Positions 1 to 12,157 of a DNA stretch of 64,000 nt are shown here, one piece after another; position 1 is the first letter of the stretch; every line of letters begins with the position of its first letter. The position numbers and the translations under genes are program-made. The stretch comes from Zopfochytrium polystomum. Taxonomy: Eukaryota > Chytridiomycota > Chytridiomycetes > Chytridiales > Chytridiaceae. The DNA lies in the NCBI GenBank assembly GCA_025765615.1, contig JAIVFJ010000024.1, forward strand, positions 248,001-312,000, given 5' to 3'. A model generated the notes under the pieces. It was given only the letters and a program-made list of their open reading frames with translations. It searched no databases and had not been told where the DNA came from.

Positions 1-3000
1 TGTCGAAGGTTTCAAAACAGGGCTTGATCTAGCTTTGCATATCCGGGATGCTTTGAATGAGCGCCGACGCTGGGAACGGATGTCATCGCTTGCTAATTCA
101 GGAATACCTGAGGAAATAGAGCTGGACAGTGCAGACCGACGCAAGCAAACTGTCTCGGAAGGTCGGCGCACGCCTGTTCTGACGCGAGGATCAACATCGT
201 CAACACCACACAAGAAGACTATCCGGAGAGTCGGAACACCGGAGACTTTGCAATCGTCAGAGTCTCCATCGTCATGGAAATCTGTCTCACTTGTCCACTC
301 CGAGCATTCACGGGTTCCGACGACTCGGAGCGCCGTTTCCCAGGCTAAAGAAGCTCGAGCGACCTCCGAGCGTGAAGAGGCTCAGCAGCCACTGCCCCTT
401 GCCAAGAGGGAGTTTCGACTGTCCCCGCTGCAAATCGCCACATATGAAGGCTGCCCTGACCTCAACGTTGCGATTGTTTTGAGACTGAGTCGTGGACACT
501 TTGATGACGCAGCACTGCAGTCTGCCTTGAATCGCGTCACAAAAGAACAGCCTCTGTTGAGGTGCCATCTGCTCGTGGACGAGGCAACCTCCCGGCCAAC
601 CGGCTTCAAATTGGATCGTCCATCCACAGAAATTCCCGAGGTAGAGAACATTGACCTGGGTGACACCCAGGGCATCGGCGAATCGGACGTGTTTGCCCTG
701 GTTGCCTCGGCCGCCGCAGCAAGACCCTTTGCTGATACGTCCAGGCAGGGTGCCGCTTATGAATTTCCCGTTCGCGCTTGCTTATTTAGTACCGCACACC
801 AGCCGCCCAAGATCGCAGCTTTTATTTTCAACGCGGCATTTATTGATGTTTCGTCTTCTCAGTCGGTTGTCCGACGAGTACTCTCTTTGCTCAATTCTGG
901 CGCCGAGCTTGTGTCTCCTTTGGACGAGTCTCTTGCGTTGCACAAACTCATTCCTATTGTGGAAAAACAAGGTCGTTCACCACCAAGAGCTCAATTGGAA
1001 TACTGGACGTGGAAACTGCAAGGACCGCTGCATCTTCCAACCATTCCATCTATTCCTCAACTGAAAAAAGGCGTAACTGGTGATTTACTCATGCGAAGAA
1101 CCATTCAGGACATTCATCCAGCCATCCGAGCTCGGCTCATGGTCCTTAGTTCAATGGACAAATCCTTTTCTCTCAAGGATATTATGATTGGAGCTTTTGT
1201 CTCGCTGCTAAAGTGGTACGGGTCCCCCAGTGACGTGTTGGCTGGATTCAAGCTTCCCGGTCGGAGACTACAATCAATGGAGGGAATTGCAGGACTGTTT
1301 GAGAATATTGTTCCACTCCGTTGTAAATTGGAACAAGGGTTTCAAGCAAGCTTCAGAGATGTCGTTCTGAATTTGAGGAATACACTTATGGAGGCTGAGG
1401 AGAATGGAGAAGTTCCGTTCCGGCTCATCGATGAAATCTCAGGGCTATCTTCATCGCTTTTCCAGGTACTTTTAGTTTTCATCTCGTCCAATTAAACCGA
1501 GTATATCGTACCTCACCATAGGTTGTCTTTGCGTTCGAAAGAGTTTCTTCGTTTGGGCAAAACTTGGAAGAGCTGCACATTGCCACTGGCCCGTTCTATT
1601 CCAATCTCCTGATCAAGATTGAGGAAGACGATACAGGAGCTCTCCGACTTTGTGCCGAATCTCGCGTCGAGTTTGATGCAGACGACTCCATCGAAGTCTT
1701 CTTCGGGCACTACATTTCCCTGCTTTCGCATTGTATCCAGGCTCCGGATGCACCGCTGGAAGAGTTCTTGTTTCAATTTCCGGAGCCTGAGACGACTTGG
1801 CATGCGTCGCTTAACAAAAGCTCTGTCGATTTCATATCTCTGTTTGAGGACACCATTTATCCTCTTCTGACATCCTTAGAGAATAAGTGCCACAAGCACT
1901 TTGGCGAGGCTGCGATCGTCAAGGATGGCGTTGCCATGAGTTTTGTTGAATTGAATCGGGCCTCGAACAGATTGAGCAGATTGCTTTCAGATCTCCCGAA
2001 CTTTCTAGATGAGCAGTTGCCACTTGTACTATGTGTTCTACCGCCGTCTGCTGGAATGATGATTGCTCACATTGGAATTATCAAAGCCGGCGGGTGCTGT
2101 GTGCCGCTGGACCCGTCGTCACCAGAAGTGACGCAAGACTGGATTTCACAAATATGGGAGGCGAATCGCCCGAGGTATGTGATTCTGGAGTCAGCTCACG
2201 CAAACCTTGTCCGCGGGCTGTCGGACGACGCCGTGCTGTTCATTGATTTACTGGGAACGGACCTAGCTCAAATGAGCGATGTAAGCCCCTCTCCTATAAT
2301 CGAGGAATCCAGTCTCGTTTACGGTACGTGCCTTTTCTTGTTTGAAAGGATTCTTGTCTCACTGTCTGCCGCAAGCATTTCCGAGGAGGAACACCGCAGG
2401 TCGTGTTGAAACATTTTTCCGGTCGCAGAAAAATCTTTTGTCCGACATATTTGCAGTGCAAGCTTCCTCAGCGTCCTTGAAAGCTGAGGATCGAATTGCA
2501 GTTACGGCGTCCTCTTCCTCTTACCTTTCTGTTCTGCAAATGTGGGGATCACTTCTAGCAGGATCTTCTGCTGTCGTTGCTTCTTCGGTAGACGATCGTG
2601 CCCTGATAGACTTTATAAAGGCTGAGAGCATCACCGTTCTTTACGTAAGAGGACCAAAATATTTCCTTTTTCAACGTTGACCTTGTCTTGCAGGGATCAT
2701 CCGCTTACTGGGAACGTGTGTCCAATTCGAATTGGGCCGTTGTTTCGAGCCTTCGCCTAGTACTGGTGTGCGGCAGCAAGTTGCACGCAGTGCCATGGGA
2801 AGGCTGCAAGTTTGAACTGATTCGCCTCTTCATCCCTTCAATCAACACCGGCGTTGTTACCGTGAACGCTCCTATGGTGGATGGCCCGGGCCGATCCATC
2901 AGCCAGCCGCACATGGCCCTCTGCTACATCGTGGACTCCCGGGGAAAGCTCGCCCCTCCTGGTGTCGCTGGAGAAATTTACGTGAGCGGCCCTGGAGTGA

Positions 3001-6000
3001 TTCCAATGTACGCTTTGAATCGAGGTCAGCAAAGGTGGAATGGAACCATCCTTTCAGACCGGCCCGTGTACCCTTCGGGTTGGATTGGTCGATGGTGCTC
3101 AGACGGGCTTTTGGACATTGTGGGGCCTGCTGCCCAGAAGGTGGGACACTTGTTTTTTTGTTCACGTTTGGAGAAAAATACTAACGCGCCAGCAGATCGA
3201 GATTTCCGGTGCGTTAGTGGACCTTGGCGAAGTAGCAACCTACATCAAGGAATTCAGCGGCGTCAAAGATGCTCGTGTGGCACTTGCAGACAGTATCCAA
3301 GGCGAGGATCTGATTGGGTATGTGTCTGTGAGAGCAGACGCCAACTTGAGTGTTGTGCGGTTGGACCAGTTCCTCCGTTCGTGTCTTCGTCATGAGGCTG
3401 TTCCGCGTGCCTTCTCAATCACGACCGAAGGGCTTCCCTATGATGACGACGATGAAATATTTGTTGCAAAGATGCCTTCCCCCAACTCCCCCTTTCCCGA
3501 TGTTGTCCCGATATCGTCAGCAGGAGAGTTGATGAATGAGCTCGAGAAGACTATGTAAGATTAGTTTACTGGGTACTCTGATCTCACATCCTTGCAACAG
3601 TTATGACACAGTTTTGGCTGAATTGCGACTACAGCAACTGTCTCTGGATTCGAACATATTCGAGATTGCCGGCGTGGATTCCCACAAGGGTGCGGCGATT
3701 GTCTCAAAACTCCGGCAAACTCTAAAAACACCGATTCCAATGGAGCTTATATTTCAGTGCCCAACAGTCCGAGGTTTCGCAAATGAACTTTCAAAAACCG
3801 ATCTTGCAGAACCTCAGTTTCTTCCAAGTGATCGTTTCCGAAGAGATTTTCACACCGCACACTCCAAGCCAAAGTTCAAATCATCACCGTTTATTCGGTA
3901 CATATACCAGCTTATCGGTCTTATCTTTTTGCTTGCTGTTTCTCTCTGCAACATCGTGCCCCCCGTAGCCATGGTTATCTATGTATATGCAAACGTGTCT
4001 GTCCTCACAGCCTTCCTCTGCCTTCCGGCCATGCTGCTGGGAATACCTTTGTGCTCTGCAATAACGACCTCTGCATGCAAATGGATCTTGATTGGACGCT
4101 ATCACTCGGGCACCTACCCACTGTGGGGTTGGTATTACTTCAGGTGGTGGTTGGTCGGAAGACTCGTGACAAGCCATCGATACTACACAAGTGCGATAAG
4201 AGGAACACCCTTGTTGAGTGTGGTTCAAATTAATGGGGGCCAATGTTTCCACAAGAGCGTTTGTGGAGACTGATCTTTTCTCAGAGTTTGACCTGATCTC
4301 TGTGGAAGATGGCGCCCGCATTGGTATCGGTACAAGGATCTCACCGGCGCTGATTGAAAACGGTTCGCTTGTTCTCCGCCGAATTCGGATAGGGAAATTT
4401 TGTGACATTGGCGCGAAATGCTACATCAGCGCTGGAGCGACCATCCACTCATACTCGACGTTGTCGCCGGCCACGGTCGTTCCATATGGCATCAGCATAC
4501 CCTCCCACGAGCACTTTGAAGGATCCCCACTTCGAAAGATTGGAAGCTCAATGCGAAATGGAAACCTGATTATGCAGAATGTGAATCCGTCGAATACTGT
4601 GATTCAGCTGCTTGTTCTGGTTTTCCTTGCAGTGTTGTCATCCATCAGCGCGGTACCTTCTGCCTACCTTGCTCACTTGACTTGGACTCGAATGGGACTA
4701 CTTTGGGTCATCGTCATTGCCCCGCTTCTGTGGCTCTTGGCGTCGATCGTGTATGCTTGCGTATGCTGCGTCATCCGCCGGGCGTCTGCTGTTCAGATGG
4801 ATGTACACGCCGAAGTGGTCTCAGCCAAGAGCAGTGAGGCGATCCGATCTTGGTTCAATGCTGCTCTTTTCACGAACCCCACCTTGCGTCCTTTCCTAGA
4901 CCAATTCTCCGGATCAGTTGTCATTGTGAGTGCCGTAGTGTTTTGCCATAGCATCGCTAACGGTCCTTTTTGAAGAACTGGTTTTACCGCGCCCTTGGCG
5001 CAAGAATTGGGCGAAACGTGTTCATTCACTTGGCACCGGAGAGTCTGAGCATGCTCAATCTTGTCTCCGTTGGCGACAACACTTCGATCCTTGGCGGCAA
5101 AACGCTTCTGCTGTGCGAAGCCTTCGAGTCTGGGCTGATCCGTCGATCGCCAATTGTAATTGGTGAAAACTCGATCATTGGACACGGCAGTGTTCTACTT
5201 CCTGGTGCCCTTATTCCAGCAAATACACTCGTCGGCCCGAACACGAGAATTGACGGCTCTGACGTCCTGAAAACTGGGTCTACTTGGATTGGGTCTCCTC
5301 CGTTCTTGCTCATCGACTCCCCACCGGAGGTTGTCGCCGAAGCTGCACGCATTCGCGGCCGGGCAGCCGAGCACTGGCCGTGGCTACTGGTTGAGTCCTT
5401 GGGACAGCTCCTGATTCCAGCACTTTCATTCATTTTGCCCTTGCCAACGTAAGCCTTTCTCATATTTTGTATTGCATCTAAAAAGTTGCCCAGAATCTAC
5501 TTGCTGGAATCTGCGATTTACGATGTATTTGGCTGGACGGGAGTGGTCCTGCTTTCTCCAATCAGCTACGCCATTTTCGGCATTACCACGTACGTCGTCG
5601 TTCTACTTGGCAAATGGTTCCTCATGGGAGGATTGCGGGCGGACTCAACCTACAAAGTCTTTGGAGGACGGTTTTTGGGCTGGACTCTATTTGCTGCACT
5701 GCAGCGTTACGCGGCTGCGTTAGTGTTGGAAAAAATACTCGGAACGGAATTCTGCGTCACTTATTGGCGAACACTGGGTGCCAAAGTTGAGGGTAACGTG
5801 TATATTGACAGTCTTGAATGTCTGGAATACGAATTGCTGGATGTCCGCGCGAACGCAGTGATCGGCGAATCAGCTGTTCTGTCTGGTATTTACTTGAAGC
5901 GCAACGAAAGGAACTGGCCTTCTAACGTAGTCTGTTCAGGTCTGACACTGCGATCTCTGCACGTTTCTTGCGCAAAAGTAGTTGTTGGGGAAGAAGCCTC

Positions 6001-7801
6001 GGTCGGGGCGTTTTCGCACATTGCACCAGGATCCGTAATTCAGCCAAAAGCCGTTGTTGGCGCTGCCTCGACAATCATCGAGGGCGAAGTGCTGACGAGC
6101 GATCATTACTGGGAAGGTAGCCCGTCCTACGGTGTGTCGATGAAATCCACCAGAAGCTTTCAACCGCGGCTAGAGCCATCAGTTTCAATCGATATCAGCC
6201 TTGACAGGCGTGACAGTACGGCATCTGGTGTTACTCGCAGTGCCGTTCAGTCACAAGCCGGTGTGGTCAGGTCGTTCAGCGGAGTTTCACGAAGGAGCAG
6301 CACTCGATCAAACTTCCTGACTTCGCGCGCACCCCAAGACCGTCCCCTTTCTTTCCGTGCGAGAACAGGACCGCAAAACATTCTTCTTACAGGGTTTGTG
6401 AGCAAATTCCAAACGCGACGCTCCTTCTTACTGTGTTATCCTTCGATTCCAGAGCAACTGGGCTGATCGGCGCGTTTCTGCTGGAAAAACTCGCTAGCGA
6501 AGGCCATCATGTCTATTGCCTTGTTCGCGCAAGGTCGAAAGAACATGGTGCCGAACGAATTCGGGCAAAGCTACAATCCCTTGGACTTTGGAAATCATCA
6601 TTTGAATTTGCTGTCACGGCCGTTCCGGGAGACCTTATCGGGACCCATCTTCAGCTGGATGATGAAACTTGGGCTCACTTGACTAGAGTGGTCGATATTG
6701 TAGTCCATTGTGCCGCCGAAGTAAACTTCGTAAAGGTGAGTAGTGTACCCACTCTCGGTTCAGTATCCTGACCTTCCGACAAAGTCATATGAGGATTTGT
6801 ACCCCGTCAACGTGCAAGGAACAAAGACCATGCTCGAGTTTGCAGTGAGCGAAAAGCAAAAGCACTTTCACCACATCAGCACCATGGCTGTTTTCAACCC
6901 AATTTCTGACTTACGCGTTGATGAGTCTGACATTCCAACAGGGAGAGGAGTTGTCACTGGTAATTGCTGCGAACTTTCCTGTCTTTGCGACCGTGATCTA
7001 AATCTTTTCTCTTAAGGCTACGCCCAAACCAAGTACCAAGCCGAACTTCTAGTTTTGGAGTCTGGACAGCAATGCTCCATCTACCGGCTGGGGCGAGTCA
7101 TATCGACAAACCCGCAGTCGAGCCCAACGAAACAGTTCCCGTTCCTCCTTCTCAAAACAATTTGCGAAATGAAGGCGTACCCAGCAGACTTGAAAGCTCC
7201 GATTGAGATGCTTCCTGCTGACCTGTGTGCCAACCTTCTGTCGCACTTTATTGAAAAGTCTCGCTCTCCATTCAACCTTCGTGGGGTTCGGCACAGCGGC
7301 GGCCGCGTTCGGATGTTCCACATCATACACCCACGACCAGTGGCTATTCCGATCTTATGCGGCTGGCTAATCGAGCAAGGGTTCGCTCTCGAAGCAGTCC
7401 CGTACGTGCGATGGAAGCAGCTTCTCTTGCAAGAAGCCGCCAGCGAGGACGGAACACCCGTCGCCCCATTCTTGTCCTTCTTCGAAGACGGCCTTGAACA
7501 CGCAATGTGGGCGCGGTTCCGCTGCGACCGAACGCTGCGCGACGCAGAGCTCACCGGGTTCCAAGGCCACATTATGGACATAGATGCGCACTTCCTGTCA
7601 AGCTATATGGACATGCTGGTTTCAACCAAGGCCATCTCTGGCCCGCTGCAGGTCCCGGAGACGACGGTTAGTCCTCCGCATTGGGCTCGCAGATCCGTGT
7701 CGTCGGCTTCTATAAGCTACGGAGGTGGTCGCGCACCGCCCTCGCAAGTTTCAAGCGCTGCGTCCTCCTCGAGAGGCCTGCTTACTGGCTTTCAGAACTA
7801 G
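1..7801 (+). CDS. NRPS-like protein: degenerate C-A, carrier, Pls-type TM/beta-helix region, thioester reductase (5' partial)
   Basis: The frame is open to base 2, so the gene starts upstream of the window. Order of parts: a condensation-like domain (about 420-1500) whose HHxxxD motif reads NAAFIDV; an adenylation-like domain (about 1560-3530) in which no TSGTTGxPK loop can be found and the A7, A8 and A10 motifs are degenerate; a carrier-like domain (about 3600-3800) with DS at the phosphopantetheine position (IAGVDSHKG). Then follow three TM-helix pairs, each before a hexapeptide left-handed beta-helix block (about 4230-4540, 5000-5270, 5760-6130). This matches the terminal region of epsilon-poly-lysine synthetase (Pls). 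It ends in an SDR-type thioester reductase with TGATGLIGAFLL and the catalytic YAQTK (about 6380-7650). About ten short introns are needed. The product is probably membrane-bound. A substrate cannot be named. Domain order is well supported; the inactivity of C and A is inferred from motif loss. Confidence 0.85.
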
Positions 7802-8159
7802 TCACACTGTCACTGTTTTTAGATTGTATGCTTCTGGTGTTTTAGGGTCTCGAGTATAATAGAGTCATTTACTGTATCTCTAAACAGAGTTTTTAACGAA
7901 AACCGAGCCGGTTTGTTATAGAGTTGATTGTTTGTTAATGTGGGGTTTGTGCACGGTGCCGTATTAACCGTTGCTTTTTTTTTTTTTTTTTTTTTTTTTT
8001 TTGGCAATCCAAAACTTTACCTCAGTAAAAAAAGGAATAAAAAATTAGAAATTGTCAATCCTCTCCAACCAGAACTGAGCAATCCAACACTGGCGGAGGC
8101 CTTCTCAGTAACGTGCCAGTACTTCAACCCCTACGGATCCCTCGCAAAGAGCCGCCGTC
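7802..8159. other. Intergenic spacer with T28 tract
   Basis: No gene is visible here. The stretch holds the 3' flank of the NRPS-like gene, a run of 28 T at 7975-8002 and the 5' flank of the next gene. Small ORFs on both strands are low-complexity. Confidence 0.6.
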
Positions 8160-11100
8160 ATGCTCCTGGGTCGCCGGTTCTCTAAACCAAGCGCCGGGCC
8201 GTTTGCAAGCTTTCTCAAAAAGGTTGGCGTGCGTTGTTCCAATGTGGTCGCAGGGTGCCTGTGAAATGGGAATGAGTGTAGGTGTGGGATACGTGGTGCC
8301 CGTCGCCTGGCATGCACGATTTTCCTTTCATTCACTGCACACGCCCCGTGCGGTTACCGAAGATGCTCATTGCTCAGGCGAAAGTGGTTTCATTAACAAT
8401 TCGTTGTTGTGCTTGCACCTTTTAAAGAATACGGAGCCTAGCCCACCACCTCCACCCGCTACCGATGACTTGAATGAGCACAGCAAACTGATGCTATTCT
8501 GGCCCGTAAGTTCTCTGTGAACTACTTTCCGCCCCCTTCCACCACCTCTCCTTCCATCGAACAATCTCTAACTCAAAACCGTCTCACCACAACGCAGCAA
8601 AAGGTAAACAATCAAACAAAGGCGGGAAAGGCGCAGCTTTCCAAAGCAACGCCCGAGTTTCGCGCAAGAAACGCAGCCTTCGAGACGCTGATCTCCGAGG
8701 AGATCCAGTTTGAAACGGACATGAAGCTGTTGCAGATGGTAAGAATGTGTGACCGACTTTGGACTGGGAACTGACAAGCTTTTTCAGACAATTTCATCCC
8801 TGATTGATGAAGGGGAGATTACAGTCTTCAAGCGGTCCCTGGACGCCATTCTAAGCACGTCCAACGTCATTCTAGGGGTAAGATGCCTTTTTGCCGAAAG
8901 CTCAATTCGAAGGGCACTGCTGATCATGTGTGCATTCGTCGTTTTGTCAGACTGTGCAACACTTCCCCAACAAAATTCTCGAGGGTTGGCTCTGGAAGGT
9001 ATGGGGTCAGAACCGGCCCACCCCGCTCAATGCTCGTTACTCACACCATTCATAGAATATCAGTGACAACTTTGGGCTTTGTTTCGAGAACATTCCTTAC
9101 GACACTGTCGTAAAAGGCGCCGAACCGAACCGACCAGAAGCAGATCAGTTCAAGGTACCCTATTGGTTCAGGCTCCAATATTGAGGAAGTTACCCTGATC
9201 ATTTGAACCTCACCATTCTTTAGAAACTACAAGAATTAATTCATAAACTCATTGCTCGACCTTTATTCTATCGACTTTTCTTACATGTACGAACTGAATG
9301 TCGCCGCTCGAAAATCTGCTGCGCTAACGGCTCACATCACTCAACAGGCTGTTAGGATAACGTGTCCTGTGGACTACACCGGAGGCCTATTGGTACGTAG
9401 AATTCAATTTAACTTCTATCTTGTCGCCATTCTAACTTTTTTGGTGGCCGCCAGCAACTCGTCAAGCCAGTCATTGAGAAAGGTTTGAAAATCCTTGGAC
9501 TCAGCCAGTGCGATGCTTTTGCATCTATAAGTGAGCTGGAGGGTAAATTTGACTGCAGTCTCTGCCAAAGCCTAGACCCCAGCGAGGTTTGTTGGCTTTG
9601 CCGTCTGCGTTCTCGAGATCCGTCTCAACATTTGCCATTTTATCAACCCTTGCCAATGAAAATGGTTGGCGCCAAATAGAAGCGTTTCAAGTACGTCTCC
9701 ACGGGACTTACAAGGCCAGTAATGTCTTCCGAGTTTCCTATTCCGATGACTGGAAGATTTCTGGCAGCCATAACGGCTCGCGAAGTCTCGTGGATGGGAA
9801 AGCGCGCGGTCTTCTCGGAAAAGTGCATTTCCAAAGAACGCCTTTTGATCACCATTCTGTCCAATACGGTCTTTCTTGCCAAGACGTCCATAAAAATGCC
9901 GGGACGGCTGGCGCTGCTTTATCCCCCTGTTGACATAGCCCAAGCTTCCGTTAGGAGGAATGACGCTATCAAAGGTACAGAGAACTTTTTCTTTCTCGAA
10001 GGTCCAGGCGACGTTAACAAAGGGACTTTTTCGGACAGGCCTGGGGGTTATTGTGGAAGTACGTCTCAGCAGTTTAATGATTGTCGCCCAAGTTGCCTCC
10101 GAAGAAGACTGCCGCTATTTGGATTTTTTCTTGAACCAAAAGGGGGGAACCAAGATTCCGAAACCCCCGTCGACGGTTACCGCTATATCGAAGGAAAGAC
10201 AGAGTTTGTCAAGCAAGAGTGTCGCTCCAGGAGCGGCAGAGAAGCCGCTACCAGCTGCTTCAAACGTCATTTTTCGGTCTGCTTGCAAGCCGTACAGGAA
10301 AAAGGAGGACGCATGGGACCCGTTGCCAAAATCCGAAATCTTTGTAAGCGCTGGCTCCAAAGATAACGGCTTGCATCAAAGTTCCGTTACGGTTTCCATG
10401 GAGGGCAGCGGTCGGCCGCTATTTGTATCGCCAGTGTCGTTGTGGACTGAATACAGATGCGCTGATGCGAAGAGTATTGTCGTCACAGGACAGGTACAAG
10501 CGCAGCAAACCAAAGCAGCCCACAACAGCTGATACAAACACTTTCGTCCACTTTCAGAACCCGACCCTCGGTGTGGGTCTCTACCTCGTCAAATTGAAAG
10601 ATACTCCGGAGAAGGATGCATTCTTGCAATCAATCAAACAAGCTCAGGCGCTTATGGTGAAGGCTGGCTTGGAAAAGTGCAGTGCACTCATCAGGCAAAC
10701 GACGCAAGAAGAGGTTGTCACGAAGGAAGTAGTTGATGAGAACATATTTACAACTTTCAGCACGCACGGCTACGTGGGATCATCTCGCAACGATCCTCTC
10801 ATTGATTTGGGACCAGTTAAGCTAATTATTGCAACGTATCGGGATGCGGACTCGGCTGCACATCGCTTGAAAAACGCCCGCATCGCAGTATCCTCGACAA
10901 TCGATTCGAACATAACAGCGATAAGAGCAAAGCTATATAATGGGCGTGCTGCCTTTGAGGTCGCCGGAAGCACTCTGTCTGTCCAATTCACAATCCCCGG
11001 CTCGAAAACCGAACGGTCAGAAGCGCTGAAATTGGCCAGCAGCAGCAACCAGACCGAAACCGGCTCGCTCAACGAGCAGTGCAGCGACTCCCCTTCTTTC

Positions 11101-12072
11101 TTCACTGTTGTTGTCAAGCTTGCGGACGCCGCGACCGCCGCCGACGTCGCCGGCCGCGTGGCGACGATGCGCGACATTCTTCCTGTACACCCCGATGACA
11201 CCGTGGAAGGCGACGACGGGGCCGGGGACAGCGGAAAATCCGGGGCGGCGCAAACCGACGCGCGACCGGAGCCGAAGCCGGCCGGTCGCGTCGGGCTTAA
11301 ATGGGCCGCGGTGCCGCCGCCGGCGGGCGGGGCCACTCCTGCTAGTGGGTCTGGGTCTCCAGTGCGGGTTTCGCAATCGGGAGCTTCTTCTGGGGCGTGG
11401 TACAAGGCGGGATGGGTCGCGAGCCGTGTGGCGTTTTTCAACGACTGCGCGCGGCGGGCAGCCGGGAGCGTCACTGGTCCTGTCGGGAGGCGGCGGAAAG
11501 TTTCCGCTACCGTGCAGGCCGCCCAGCAGCAGCAGCAGACGCCCGCGACGGAAGAGGAGCCTCGGGAGTCGAATGCGCTGCTCAAGGCAGCTTGTGGAGA
11601 GGACATTGCCTCTTACAGCCCTGTCTGTGAAGAGACGGAAGTGCCTGCCAGCAAAGTCGGGGGAGCGTTTTCGCTGCCGGCAGGCGATGCTGAGTCTGCG
11701 GCAAGCGACGTCACGTCAAAGACCTCTATTGAGCCGACCGTCGGAGCAGCAGTAGCTGCCGAACCGTTGTCAACTGATGATTTGATGGTAGTTGAAAGGC
11801 TTGACGGTGATGTCACCATCGCAGCGCAAGACATTTACGAGAGGCTCTTTGAGCAATCTGCATTGAGTAAAGAGTCATACTGGGGCGGTGTGAACGAGAA
11901 GCGCTGCTATTACTTTCCGCCAGTCGGTATTCCTCAGGAGTTGGTGGTGGCGTGGTCCCGAATTCCCTACGAGGCACAAAAACTATTAGCTGGAGGTGCC
12001 AATCAGGTAATGGCTGCGATATTTGTGAAACCAACGAAGTCTCATTGCTTTGCACAACAAGGCTTTGATTGA
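8160..12072 (+). CDS. Probable Rho guanine-nucleotide exchange factor (DH-PH)
   Basis: The proposed ATG at 8160 opens a short first exon (MLLGRRFSKPSAG). After an intron the protein resumes with AFETLISEEIQFETDMKLLQ, which resembles the first conserved helix of Dbl-homology domains (repeated E-x-x-Y/F-x-x-D-L-x-x-L spacing). Later exons give FSYMYELNVAARKS, comparable to the DH Y-x-x-Y-x-x-N-x-x-x-A pattern. At about 9720-9970 comes a PH-like stretch with a strong core (ERLLITILSNTVFLAKTS) followed by YPPVDIAQASV. The last exon (10560-12072) encodes about 500 residues ending in an Ala/Pro/Ser-rich tail with no recognised domain. The role would be activating Rho-type GTPases at membranes. The DH match is weak because exons are short and joins uncertain; the PH-like block is clearer. 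The gene converges on EF4 with 85 bp between stops. Confidence 0.5.
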
Positions 12073-12157
12073 GGCGAGTTTAAGGTTTATTCGCTCAGAA
12101 GGGATTCAGTCCAAGATGGAGCAGATCACCGAGTCAAGTCGAGATGATAAGTCAAGT

